Shown in pieces: positions 28,056 through 36,412 of a stretch of 64,000 nucleotides of DNA. The stretch is from Flavobacterium sp. DG2-3 (GTDB taxonomy: Bacteria > Bacteroidota > Bacteroidia > Flavobacteriales > Flavobacteriaceae): assembly GCF_030730925.1 (NCBI RefSeq), contig NZ_JAVAMB010000003.1:124001-188000 (forward strand), written 5' to 3'. The notes beneath the pieces are model-generated. The model worked only from the letters and a program-made list of their open reading frames with translations. It did no database searches and was not told the origin of the DNA. The position numbers and the translations under genes were made by a program. The first letter of the stretch is position 1. Each line of letters begins with the position of its first letter.

Positions 28056-28943
28056 ATGAAGAAAATATTTTTTTATATGACGTTGTTGCTTGTTTCTACG
28101 CAAATTCAAGCACAAAAAGACTTTCAGGGAATGGCTGTTTACGAGTCAAAAACACAAGCGCCCAAGTTTGAAGGAATGCGCGGTAATAGAGACATTACAC
28201 CAGAAATGCAGAAAAATATGGAAGAGCGTATGAAAAAAATGCTCGAAAAAACATTCATTTTAAACTTCGATAAATCAGCTTCCATTTATAAAGAGGAAGA
28301 AAAACTAGAAGCGCCAGGCCAGCAGCAAGGAGGTTTTCGTGTTATGTTTGGATCTCTTACTGGAGGTGGAGGTACATTTTATAAAGATGTAAAAACAAAA
28401 TCGTATACGGTAGATAAAGAATTTATGGGAAAAGAATTTCTTGTTGTGGACTCTCTGCCAAAATTAAACTGGAAACTGGAACAAGAAACCAAGCAAATCG
28501 GCGGTTACAATTGCTTCAAAGCTACAGCAGTAAAACAAGCCAGTAAAACCGATTTTAGAAATTTCAGACCTAAAAGAGAAGAAGATAAAAAAGACGAAGC
28601 AAAAAAGACTTCTGGAGAGACAAAAACGAATTTTGCTGATAACTTCGAAATACCTAAAGAAATTGTCGTAACAGCTTGGTATACGCCAGAAATTCCGGTA
28701 AACCAAGGTCCAGAAAATTATTGGGGACTTCCTGGATTAATTCTAGAAATCAATGATGGAACAACTACGATTTTGTGTTCTAAAATTGTTTTGAATGCGA
28801 AGGATAAAGTAGAGATCAAACCGTCTAAAAAAGGAAAAGTAGTTTCGCAGAAAGAATATGACGAAACGGTAATTAAGAAAATGGAAGAATTTAGAGAGAC
28901 AAACCGTGGGCGTGGAGGTATGGCTCCGCCAATGGGAAGATAA
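28056..28943 (+). CDS. GLPGLI family protein
   Basis: A 295-residue exported protein with a signal peptide (MKKIFFYMTLLLVSTQIQAQ). The family's name motif appears slightly changed as WGLPGLILEINDGTT near residue 230, preceded by VTAWYTPEIPVNQGPENY. The middle has a lysine/glutamate-rich stretch (PKREEDKKDEAKK). The family is restricted to Bacteroidota and often sits beside TonB-receptor-like barrels, as here. Function unknown; the neighbour suggests an outer-membrane role. Confidence 0.88.
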   Translation: MKKIFFYMTLLLVSTQIQAQKDFQGMAVYESKTQAPKFEGMRGNRDITPEMQKNMEERMKKMLEKTFILNFDKSASIYKEEEKLEAPGQQQGGFRVMFGSLTGGGGTFYKDVKTKSYTVDKEFMGKEFLVVDSLPKLNWKLEQETKQIGGYNCFKATAVKQASKTDFRNFRPKREEDKKDEAKKTSGETKTNFADNFEIPKEIVVTAWYTPEIPVNQGPENYWGLPGLILEINDGTTTILCSKIVLNAKDKVEIKPSKKGKVVSQKEYDETVIKKMEEFRETNRGRGGMAPPMGR

Positions 28944-29014
28944 ATTTTTATAAAATTTCAAATCCCAAATCTCAAATTCCAAAGTTCGAATTTCAAAATT
29001 CCAATATTCTGATA

Positions 29015-31702
29015 ATGAATAAAACACTTTTCATCTTTGCTCTACTTTTTACTTCTATATGTTTTTCTCAAAGTATTCGCTTTGATGGTTTTATACAGGA
29101 CGAACAGAAAAATCCGTTGGAGATGGCCAATATTATGGCTATTAATAATGGTACAAAAGCAATGGATTCGTACGGAATTACCAACGACAAAGGAAAATTT
29201 CAGCTAACTTTAAAACCAAATACGGCTTACACAATTAAAGTAAGTTATTTGGGAATGAAATCGAAAGAAATCGCGGTTTCAACAAAAGCTGAAAATATGA
29301 CTCAGAATATTGTTTTGGATGGCGCAGGAATCGAATTGGAAGGCGTTGAAATTGTGCGCGAAATGCCTGTTTCTATAAAAGGAGACACGATTGTGTATAA
29401 TGCAGATTCTTTTAAAACGGGAACAGAAAAAAAGCTGGAAGATGTTTTGAAAAAGCTTCCTGGTGTTGAGGTAAATGCAGATGGTGAAATTGAAGTGGAA
29501 GGAAAAAAAGTCTCAAAATTAATGGTGGAAGGAAAAGATTTTTTTGATGGAGATACGAAATTGGGCGTTAAAAATATTCCTGCCGATGCGATTGATAAAG
29601 TGCAGGTTTTAAGAAATTACAATGAAATTAGCCAATTGAAAGGACTTGAAAACGATCAGGATAATGTGGCAATGAACATCAAACTGAAAGAAGGAAAAAA
29701 GAACTTTTGGTTTGGTGATGTAACCGCTGGAATTGGAGTTGCAGAATTGGACAGCCGATATATTATTAATCCGAAATTATTTTATTACAGTCCGAAATAC
29801 AGCATTAATTTAATAACCAATTTTAATAATATTGGAGAATTGCCACTTACCGCGCAAGACTATTTTAAGTTCACAGGCGGATTTAAAAATATGATGAAAA
29901 AGGGAGGAAGCAGTTTTAATGTTTCTTCAAATGATTTAGGAATTTCGTTATTGAGAAATAATCGCGCTAAAGAAATTGAAACCAAATTCGGAGCAACAAA
30001 TTTTGCTTATTCTGTTAATAAAGCTTGGAATCTAAGTGGTTTTGGAATTCTTTCGACTTCAAAAACAGATTTAGAAACCAAATCTCAAACTACGATTTTA
30101 GATTCTGGAGACCAGCAAAAACGTGATGAAATAACACATCAGAAAAATAATTTGGGACTTTTTAAACTGAGTTCGACTTATAAGCCGAGCGATAAATTTC
30201 AGTTTGATTATGATATTTTGACTAAACTGACCAAGCAAAATGAAGATACCGATTTACTTCGTGAATCAATTGTAAGCGATGTTTCGGCAGTCGAAACCAT
30301 TTTAACAGGAAAGAAACAAGATCCGACTTCTATAAATCAGAATTTGAGTTTGTATTATACGCAAAGTGCTAAAAACATTTTTGCTTTTGAAATGCAGCAT
30401 TTGTATCAAGATGAAAATCCATTTTATAATGCCAATTTGAGATCACAGCCTTTTGATTTGTCGGGATATATTTCGGGTCAGAACAGAAACGATTTAAATC
30501 AAGATCGTTTTGTAAAAACCAATAAATTGGATGCCAAATTGGATTACTATTATATGGTAACGCCAAAAAGTAACATCAATATTACTTTGGGAAATACGTA
30601 TTCTTACCAGAATTTCAATTCTCACATCTTTCAAATGTTGGATAATGGAGATCGAAATGATTTAAATAATTCTGAAAATAATAACGATGTTGATTACCGT
30701 TTTAATGATGCGTTTTTAGGTTTTCATTATAAAATCCTAACCGGAAAATTCACTTTTACACCTGGAGTAAGCGTGCATACGTACCAAATGACAAACGGAC
30801 AATTAGGAACCGATTATTCGCAAAATTTTGTAAAAGTGTTGCCAGATTTCTTTGCTTTATATCAAATCAAAAAATCAGAAACGCTGACGTATAATTTTAC
30901 TTTAACGAATGATTTTACCGATATCAATCAGTTGGCGGCGGGTTATGTTTTGTCAGATTACAGCAGTTTATTTCGCGGAAATCGTTTCTTAGAAAATGCC
31001 ACTTCGCAAGTGCATTCGCTTCGTTACTTTAAATATAATATGTTCAATTTTGAGAACATTTTTGCCAATGCGACTTACACAAGAAAAGTAGATGCGATTA
31101 AAACACAGGCAAATTTTGATGGAATTAACCAATCTTCGGTTCCTTACAATTCGAATCTGGCAGATGAAACTTTATCGGGAATGGGAGCTTACGGACGTTC
31201 GTTTTTAAAAAACTATAAAGCTTCAGTTAATGCGAGTCTTAATTGGTCTAAATTCAATAACATACAAAATGATGAGTTAAGAACTACTGAAAGTTTTGTA
31301 CAAAGTTATACGATAAGAGCTTCAACAAATTATAAAAAACTTCCGAATATTGAGTTTGGATATAATCTTTTGGTTAACAAATACAGCGGTTCAACTTTTT
31401 ATACCGATAAGCCATTTGCAAGATTAGATTACTACTTTTTAGATAGTTTTTCTTTTGTTTCAGAATATGAATTTTACCATTATTATAATGGAGATAAAAC
31501 TGTCGATAACGAATATGATTTCTTAAGTGCGAGTTTAATTTACCAGAAAAAGAACAGCAAATGGGAATATAAAGTTTCGGCAACCAATCTGTTAAATACC
31601 ACTTATCTTAATGATGACAGTTTTTCGCAGTTCTCAACGCGAGTTTCTCAATACACGGTGCAGCCTAGATATATAATCTTTTCTATGAAATACAATTTGT
31701 AG
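29015..31702 (+). CDS. TonB-dependent receptor-like outer-membrane barrel with carboxypeptidase-regulatory domain
   Basis: 895 residues. Signal peptide (MNKTLFIFALLFTSICFSQ), a CarboxypepD_reg-like domain (about 22-110, DGFIQDEQKNPLEMANI), a plug-like segment (DVLKKLPGVEVNADGEIEVEG, LMVEGKDFFDGD) and a long aromatic barrel of the OMP_b-brl_3 type ending PRYIIFSMKYNL. No TonB box is obvious. It follows the GLPGLI gene by 71 bases; the pairing is common. The substrate is unknown. Confidence 0.88.
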   Translation: MNKTLFIFALLFTSICFSQSIRFDGFIQDEQKNPLEMANIMAINNGTKAMDSYGITNDKGKFQLTLKPNTAYTIKVSYLGMKSKEIAVSTKAENMTQNIVLDGAGIELEGVEIVREMPVSIKGDTIVYNADSFKTGTEKKLEDVLKKLPGVEVNADGEIEVEGKKVSKLMVEGKDFFDGDTKLGVKNIPADAIDKVQVLRNYNEISQLKGLENDQDNVAMNIKLKEGKKNFWFGDVTAGIGVAELDSRYIINPKLFYYSPKYSINLITNFNNIGELPLTAQDYFKFTGGFKNMMKKGGSSFNVSSNDLGISLLRNNRAKEIETKFGATNFAYSVNKAWNLSGFGILSTSKTDLETKSQTTILDSGDQQKRDEITHQKNNLGLFKLSSTYKPSDKFQFDYDILTKLTKQNEDTDLLRESIVSDVSAVETILTGKKQDPTSINQNLSLYYTQSAKNIFAFEMQHLYQDENPFYNANLRSQPFDLSGYISGQNRNDLNQDRFVKTNKLDAKLDYYYMVTPKSNINITLGNTYSYQNFNSHIFQMLDNGDRNDLNNSENNNDVDYRFNDAFLGFHYKILTGKFTFTPGVSVHTYQMTNGQLGTDYSQNFVKVLPDFFALYQIKKSETLTYNFTLTNDFTDINQLAAGYVLSDYSSLFRGNRFLENATSQVHSLRYFKYNMFNFENIFANATYTRKVDAIKTQANFDGINQSSVPYNSNLADETLSGMGAYGRSFLKNYKASVNASLNWSKFNNIQNDELRTTESFVQSYTIRASTNYKKLPNIEFGYNLLVNKYSGSTFYTDKPFARLDYYFLDSFSFVSEYEFYHYYNGDKTVDNEYDFLSASLIYQKKNSKWEYKVSATNLLNTTYLNDDSFSQFSTRVSQYTVQPRYIIFSMKYNL

Positions 31703-31735
31703 TATTTTTGTTGCTAATATAGTGCGTTTTGTGAT

Positions 31736-31763
31736 TTGTTTAATGAAGAATCAAATATCTTTG
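31736..31763 (+). promoter_or_regulatory. Promoter of the large exported protein gene
   Basis: TTG at 31736-31738 and TATCTTTG at 31756-31763 with 17-base spacing. It lies inside the longer possible reading frame and therefore favours the ATG at 31796 as start. Confidence 0.7.
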
Positions 31764-31795
31764 TGATTCATACATTATCAACCAAAATTTTAATT

Positions 31796-34036
31796 ATGCG
31801 CAACTTTATTTGGAGTGTAGTACTCTTGTTTATTGGAACATTTGTTTCGTTTTCTCAAACAAATGGCATTGAAAAAGGAACTTATTTATCGATTAATAAA
31901 GGTCAGAAAATCAAATTAAATTTATTAGACGATAATAAATACGAACTGGTTTTTTATTCTGGCGGTTACGAGGTAAAAGGCGATTCTTTACTATTTGCTA
32001 AAAATCCATCAGCACAGACCAATTTTGATCTTTCTTTCAAAGTAGATAAAAATGCTAAAAACATAAAAATAAAGTTTACGGATCCTTCCTATTATTCTTT
32101 TTATATCGGAACTCAAAAAGGCAAAGAAGAAGTGCAATACCAGAGAATTTCGGATATTAAATCTAAAGTCGATCCAGAATATGCAAAAATCGATTTGGAT
32201 TTTGAAATTGAAAAAACGGATTTCTTATATCTAGTTTATGAAGAATATGGAGCTAAAAGCAGTTTTTGCAAATATGCGCTCCCAAAAGATGTTTCAGAAA
32301 TAACAATCAATTATGAATTGGCAGTTTTGGGCGATTTACAAATTGCAGGATACTTTGATAAACAAACCAACGAACTTAGAATTTCAGAGAAATCAGGATT
32401 AAATCCTTTGGTATTTGTGAATGAAAAAGATCCACAGCCGGTTAAGAAAATGCCAAAAGTTGCTCCTCTTGAAACTCACACTGTTTCAAATTGGACTTAT
32501 CCAGGAAAAGATAATACTTTGTTAAATGATGATTTTGGGGTTGCAGTAGACACCACAGCTATTGTTGAAGCAACAATTCCGCCGCCGGCATACAACAAAT
32601 ATGATTTCAAATTAAAAATCGAAAGCAATCTTAAAAAAGCAATAGAGTCTACAAAATCAGCCAGCAATAAATTTTTGGTTGTTGTAGTAGACAGCAAAAA
32701 CAAATCGGCTAAAGAGAGTTTTGACAATTTTGTAAAAGAACAGGAAACGCAAACAGGATATAATATGTACGATTCGTACAATGCGCTTTATGATATTTAC
32801 AATTATTATTTGGCTGGAGCCGATGATAAAAAATGGCTTAAAAACAATAAAATCACCAGCGATCCAAGCATCATTATTTTAAACGGAGAAGGAAATCAGC
32901 TGGCTATTGCAAAATCTGATTTGGCAACACAACAATATCAGTTTAGTTATTATGGCGATTTCTACAGAAGGCTTCAGAGAGCAAATGCTTTTCTTTCTAT
33001 AAATACTATTTTAAAGAATAAAAAAGCATCAGATGCCGATTTAATAAATGCTTTTAATAAGGCCGCTTTACTGGAATCATCTTACGATTATGAAGGAGCA
33101 TATACAGTAAGCGATCCAAATTCGACTGAGTTTGTAATAACTAAAACAGCTTTAGACCAAAAAGAAGTGGCGCAATCTTGGAAAAAACTGATTGAAGCGC
33201 ATCAAAAAGATAAAAATGTAAATATGTATTTGGTCGAAACGATTTTGAAAGAAATCAAAAATCAGGGATTTACCAAACAGCTTTTTAGTACAGATAGAGT
33301 TTTGAATGATACCGATTTCTTAGCAATCGATTATGTCTTAAAACATTCAGATGAAATTGAAAATATTCGTTCTGGTTTTAATACTAAAATAGGAGAAATT
33401 CATAGTGTTGGAAACCCGATTTCTGAAATTTCAGATGCTTTACAGCAAAATCTTTACGCTTCTCAAGATGGAGTTTCTGGCGAAATAAACAGGGAAAAAG
33501 TCAATGCTATTTATAAAAAAATCATTGCTTCAGGAAAAGGAAATTTTGATGCTTACAGAAACTACTTCTATTATTTAAGCCAAATTACAGACAAAGACGG
33601 TTCTAGTACCACTTATTTAAAAGAGTTTAATACGTATTTCGATTCTACTTTAGCAGGAACAAGTCCGATTGAAAAATTAGATGCAATTTTTTCAACATTA
33701 GATTCCAGTTCAAGTTATTCGTATGACGGATGGAATATGTTTAAAGAATATCATTCTAGTACAGCAAACACTGCGGCGTGGGCTGTAGTTACAAACCCGC
33801 TGAATGCTAACTTTTTAAAAGATGCGATTAAATGGTCAGAATATAGTTTGGTGATAACTAAAAATAGTCCTTATTATTTAGATACTTTGGCTCAACTATA
33901 TTATAAAGACGGACAAAAGCAAAAAGCGATTGAAACACAGACTTTAGCAGTAAAATATTTAAACGAGGGTGTTGACGGAGAAAGCGCCAACGAAATGAAA
34001 GAAGTGCTAAATAAAATGCAGAATGGAACTTATTAA
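31796..34036 (+). CDS. Large exported protein, unrecognised (possible thioredoxin-like and TPR-like parts)
   Basis: I do not recognise a named family. From the ATG at 31796 it is 746 residues with a signal peptide (MRNFIWSVVLLFIGTFVSFSQ). The N-terminal 200 residues are beta-rich. A segment around residues 290-380 (KFLVVVVDSKNKSAKESF ... DPSIIILNGEGNQLA) has the look of a thioredoxin-like fold, without a CxxC. The C-terminus is helical and resembles TPRs (YYLDTLAQLYYKDGQKQKAIETQTLAVKYL, shown here only as its positions about 700-728). It has its own promoter. Periplasmic location expected. Confidence 0.65.
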   Translation: MRNFIWSVVLLFIGTFVSFSQTNGIEKGTYLSINKGQKIKLNLLDDNKYELVFYSGGYEVKGDSLLFAKNPSAQTNFDLSFKVDKNAKNIKIKFTDPSYYSFYIGTQKGKEEVQYQRISDIKSKVDPEYAKIDLDFEIEKTDFLYLVYEEYGAKSSFCKYALPKDVSEITINYELAVLGDLQIAGYFDKQTNELRISEKSGLNPLVFVNEKDPQPVKKMPKVAPLETHTVSNWTYPGKDNTLLNDDFGVAVDTTAIVEATIPPPAYNKYDFKLKIESNLKKAIESTKSASNKFLVVVVDSKNKSAKESFDNFVKEQETQTGYNMYDSYNALYDIYNYYLAGADDKKWLKNNKITSDPSIIILNGEGNQLAIAKSDLATQQYQFSYYGDFYRRLQRANAFLSINTILKNKKASDADLINAFNKAALLESSYDYEGAYTVSDPNSTEFVITKTALDQKEVAQSWKKLIEAHQKDKNVNMYLVETILKEIKNQGFTKQLFSTDRVLNDTDFLAIDYVLKHSDEIENIRSGFNTKIGEIHSVGNPISEISDALQQNLYASQDGVSGEINREKVNAIYKKIIASGKGNFDAYRNYFYYLSQITDKDGSSTTYLKEFNTYFDSTLAGTSPIEKLDAIFSTLDSSSSYSYDGWNMFKEYHSSTANTAAWAVVTNPLNANFLKDAIKWSEYSLVITKNSPYYLDTLAQLYYKDGQKQKAIETQTLAVKYLNEGVDGESANEMKEVLNKMQNGTY

Positions 34037-34042
34037 ATAAAG

Positions 34043-34075
34043 AAACCCGACAGGTTTGGGAAACCTGTTGGGTTT
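34043..34075. repeat. Short palindrome (CCTGACAGG family, variant)
   Basis: AACCCGACAGG...CCTGTTGGGTT, related to the copy at 25510. Confidence 0.7.
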
Positions 34076-34094
34076 TGTTTTATAAAGGATAATT

Positions 34095-34132
34095 AAAAAA
34101 AGGCTGTCTAAAAATCTTTAGACAGCCTTTTT
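34095..34132. terminator. metK terminator (bidirectional)
   Basis: AAAAAGGCTGTCTAAA / TTTAGACAGCCTTTTT hairpin between convergent genes. Confidence 0.88.
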
Positions 34133-34154
34133 AATATGTAAGATTCAGATTGAA

Positions 34155-35405
34155 TTACAATCCAAATGCAGCTTTTACTTGGTCAACAAAATCAAGTTTT
34201 TCCCATGTAAACAATTCTACAGTAACTGTTTTTTCGTTTCCGCCTGGAGCAGAGAAAGTTTTAGTAACTGTTTCTGGTTTACGTCCCATGTGTCCGTAAG
34301 CAGCAGTTTCGCTATAAATTGGGTTTCTTAATTTTAAACGTTGTTCGATAAAGTAAGGACGCATATCGAAGATAGCTTCTACTTTTTTAGCGATTTCACC
34401 GTTTGTTAAGTTTACTTTAGAAGTTCCGTAAGTTTCAATGAAAATTCCCATTGGCTCAGCAACACCAATTGCGTAAGAAACTTGCACTAAGATTTCGTCA
34501 GCAACACCAGCAGCAACTAAGTTTTTAGCGATATGACGTGTAGCATAAGCAGCACTTCTATCCACTTTACTTGGATCTTTTCCAGAGAATGCACCACCAC
34601 CGTGAGCACCTTTTCCACCGTAAGTATCCACGATAATTTTTCTTCCTGTTAAACCAGTATCTCCGTGAGGTCCTCCAATAACGAATTTTCCTGTTGGGTT
34701 AATGTGGTAGTTGATTTTATCGTTAAATAAATGAGCGTGTTCTGGGTTTTTAGCGATAATTCTTGGAATCAAGATTTCGATAATATCTTTTTTGATTTTA
34801 GAAAGCATTGCAGCCTCTTCGTCAAAATCATCATGTTGAGTTGAGATAACAATCGCATCAATACGAGTTGGTTTGTTATCGTCGCTGTATTCTAAAGTTA
34901 CCTGAGATTTAGCATCTGGACGTAAATAAGTGATCTCTTTGTTTTCACGTCTTAAAATAGCTAACTCTTGTAATAATTTATGAGATAAATCTAATGCAAG
35001 AGGCATGTAGTTTTCAGTTTCGTTTGTAGCGTAACCAAACATCATTCCTTGGTCACCTGCACCTTGCTCTTCTGGCTTAGCTCTGTCAACACCTTGGTTA
35101 ATGTCTGCAGACTGCTCGTGAATTGCAGAAAGAATTCCGCAAGAGTTTGCTTCAAACATATATTCACTTTTAGTATATCCAATTTTACGGATTACCTCAC
35201 GTGCAATGTTTTGTACATCAAGATAAGTATTCGATTTTACTTCACCTGCTAAAATAACCTGACCAGTTGTAACCAATGTTTCACAAGCTACTTTTGAGTC
35301 AGCGTCAAATGCCAAAAAGTTGTCAATTAATGCGTCCGAAATTTGATCTGCAACTTTGTCTGGATGCCCTTCACTAACAGATTCTGACGTAAATAAATAA
35401 GCCAT
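34155..35405 (-). CDS. metK: S-adenosylmethionine synthetase
   Basis: Makes SAM from methionine and ATP. 416 residues with MetK motifs [37 protein letters not shown] and [19 protein letters not shown]. The leader between the promoter (35590-35618) and the ATG is about 180 bases and contains a SAM-II-like aptamer and a terminator-like hairpin, so expression is probably controlled by its own product. It faces the divergent sulfur genes beginning at about 35.7 kb. Confidence 0.98.
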   Translation of the reverse strand: MAYLFTSESVSEGHPDKVADQISDALIDNFLAFDADSKVACETLVTTGQVILAGEVKSNTYLDVQNIAREVIRKIGYTKSEYMFEANSCGILSAIHEQSADINQGVDRAKPEEQGAGDQGMMFGYATNETENYMPLALDLSHKLLQELAILRRENKEITYLRPDAKSQVTLEYSDDNKPTRIDAIVISTQHDDFDEEAAMLSKIKKDIIEILIPRIIAKNPEHAHLFNDKINYHINPTGKFVIGGPHGDTGLTGRKIIVDTYGGKGAHGGGAFSGKDPSKVDRSAAYATRHIAKNLVAAGVADEILVQVSYAIGVAEPMGIFIETYGTSKVNLTNGEIAKKVEAIFDMRPYFIEQRLKLRNPIYSETAAYGHMGRKPETVTKTFSAPGGNEKTVTVELFTWEKLDFVDQVKAAFGL

Positions 35406-35459
35406 AATAATGTATTAAATTTGTATAAATTAAAATTTAGCGAGGAAAAAATAATTGCA

Positions 35460-35580
35460 AAAAAGGGCTAAAGGAGAGTTGCTGCTTTAGCATTTTTTAA
35501 TGCCGAAATTTATCTTCCGGCAATCATAATGAACCATTTCATTATGAAGAGGTTGCAATCAGTTCAAATTTTTCCTCTGT
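35460..35580 (-). promoter_or_regulatory. SAM-II-like riboswitch in the metK leader
   Basis: Read on the minus strand: P1 AGAGG/CCTCT (35574-35578 with 35548-35552) encloses a loop ending ATTTGAACTGATTGCAA, almost the SAM-II loop (AUUUAAC...UUGCAA). Two extra hairpins follow (ATAATGAA/TTCATTAT; TGCCG/CGGCA), then AATGCTAAAGCAG (around 35482-35494), matching the SAM-II GCUAAA strand. Its GCA/UGC and CUG/CAG pairings would make the pseudoknot. The same strand also forms GCTAAAG/CTTTAGC (35465-35491) before a T run, an intrinsic-terminator shape. The assignment is by eye from the remembered consensus. Confidence 0.7.
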
Positions 35581-35589
35581 ATTCGCGTG

Positions 35590-35618
35590 CAAAGGTATGA
35601 AACCATTTTGATTTGCAA
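35590..35618 (-). promoter_or_regulatory. metK promoter
   Basis: Minus strand TTG (35616-35618), 18 bases, TACCTTTG (35590-35597). The predicted start, about 35583, leaves just enough room for the first aptamer stem. Confidence 0.75.
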
Positions 35619-35668
35619 ATTAAAGTTCAACTTTTTTTATTTTAATCCATTAAAATTTAACACAAGTA

Positions 35669-35690
35669 TAGTAATTTGATAGGGTAATAG
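35669..35690 (+). promoter_or_regulatory. Sulfur-operator-like motif, copy B
   Basis: TAGTAATTTGATAGGGTAAT(AG): 17 of 22 positions identical to the motif at 47509-47530, including the run GATAGGGTAAT. It lies about 20 bases upstream of the -33 element of the leader-peptide promoter. Confidence 0.5.
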
Positions 35691-35709
35691 AAAATAATTC
35701 ACTTTTTGT

Positions 35710-35740
35710 TTGGCTGTTTGAAAAAAAGTTCTCAACTTTG
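35710..35740 (+). promoter_or_regulatory. Promoter of the first leader-peptide module
   Basis: TTG at 35710-35712, 20 bases, CAACTTTG at 35733-35740; the ATG of the 22-residue peptide is 20 bases further on. Confidence 0.6.
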
Positions 35741-35760
35741 CCAAACAAAACAAGAAAGAA

Positions 35761-35829
35761 ATGAATTTAGGTATTAAAAATATGTGCTGTATGATGTCGG
35801 AATTATCCGCAGAGCGCGCTATTGTTTAG
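35761..35829 (+). CDS. Putative leader peptide 1 (22 residues, MCCMM run)
   Basis: ATG to TAG, 22 codons, starting MNLGIKNMCCMM: five of residues 8-12 are Met or Cys. It follows a well-placed promoter and is followed 23 bases later by an intrinsic terminator. Codons 13-16 cover a small hairpin (CGG, six-base loop, CCG). It aligns without gaps to the peptide at 39348, which shares MNL, M8, C10, S13 and the hairpin. Most likely an attenuator leader sensing Met or Cys supply; no peptide function is implied. Confidence 0.55.
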   Translation: MNLGIKNMCCMMSELSAERAIV

Positions 35830-35852
35830 TATTTAAATCTATAAATAACAAT

Positions 35853-35886
35853 AAAACCTCTGCCCAACAGCAGAGGTTTTTTTATA
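35853..35886 (+). terminator. Terminator after leader peptide 1
   Basis: AAAACCTCTGC / GCAGAGGTTTT hairpin followed by a T run; no gene of normal size precedes it, so it fits an attenuator. Confidence 0.8.
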
Positions 35887-35897
35887 CAAATTTTTTA

Positions 35898-35975
35898 AAC
35901 CATATAAGTCATATAAGTTTATTAATAAGAATTGATTAAACAGAAACTTAATTTCCTTATATAACTTATATGGTT
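35898..35975. repeat. 78-base element with AACCATATAAG terminal inverted repeats
   Basis: Left end AACCATATAAGTCATATAAG, right end CTTATATAACTTATATGGTT. The same ends bound elements at 37867-37997 and 46301-46459, with different interiors; a lone half occurs near 4767-4795. This is a non-coding MITE-like or REP-like element, inserted between the two leader-peptide units. Confidence 0.75.
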
Positions 35976-35993
35976 AAAACAAATAAAAACAAT

Positions 35994-36074
35994 ATGAAAA
36001 ATTCAGCAGCAAATAAAATGATGATGTGTTGTAAGATGCCAATGTGTATCCCGCCTTGCTGTTGCCAAAAGTGA
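35994..36074 (+). CDS. Putative leader peptide 2 (26 residues, Met/Cys-rich)
   Basis: ATG to TGA, 26 codons. Residues 9-13 read MMMCC, then M15, M17, C18 and CCC at 22-24: 13 of 26 residues are Met or Cys counting the start Met. Two small hairpins (AAAGAT/ATCTTT at 36074-36088 and TATAGTT/AACTATA at 36091-36106) and an intrinsic terminator follow. This is the layout of a transcription attenuator responding to charged Cys/Met tRNA, placed ahead of a small gene and the OAH sulfhydrylase gene. Confidence 0.68.
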   Translation: MKNSAANKMMMCCKMPMCIPPCCCQK

Positions 36075-36105
36075 AAGATCGAATCTTTGTTATAGTTTCA
36101 ACTAT

Positions 36106-36144
36106 AAAGCCCTTTTGGTAAGCCATCCGAAAGGGCTTTTTTTA
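36106..36144 (+). terminator. Attenuator terminator upstream of the OAH sulfhydrylase operon
   Basis: AAAGCCCTTTTGG / CCGAAAGGGCTTT followed by TTTTT, 31 bases after leader peptide 2 and 25 bases before the next ATG at 36169. Confidence 0.85.
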
Positions 36145-36168
36145 TTTCAACACTTAAAATTTAAAATC

Positions 36169-36366
36169 ATGAAAACACTAGATATCAATACAATCGCATA
36201 CGAATACTTATTAAGAACAAATTCTGAGGAACAGAATAATTTTTTAGAAGATCAGACAATAGAATTTAATCAGGATCAATATTTAGAAAGTCAGAATTCT
36301 TTACTCCTTCAATTATACAATCTGGAAGAAGAAGATTTATATGTTCAGGCGCAATTCAACAATTAA
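36169..36366 (+). CDS. Small acidic protein of unknown function (65 residues)
   Basis: I do not recognise it. From the ATG at 36169 it is 65 residues, strongly acidic and Asn/Gln/Glu-rich, with no cysteine (MKTLDINTIAYEYLLRTN; ends VQAQFNN). An earlier in-frame start at 36115 falls inside the attenuator terminator and is rejected. It lies between the attenuator and the OAH sulfhydrylase gene, 46 bases ahead of the latter, so both should share the regulated transcript. Soluble; role unknown. Confidence 0.6.
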   Translation: MKTLDINTIAYEYLLRTNSEEQNNFLEDQTIEFNQDQYLESQNSLLLQLYNLEEEDLYVQAQFNN

Positions 36367-36412
36367 TTACAATATATAATAGTATTAACAATACCTAAAA
36401 AACTAAGAAATC

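Noticed and set aside
31736..31795. Longer N-terminus of the large exported protein
   Set aside because: It overlaps a complete promoter and would place charged residues ahead of an otherwise normal signal peptide beginning at 31796.
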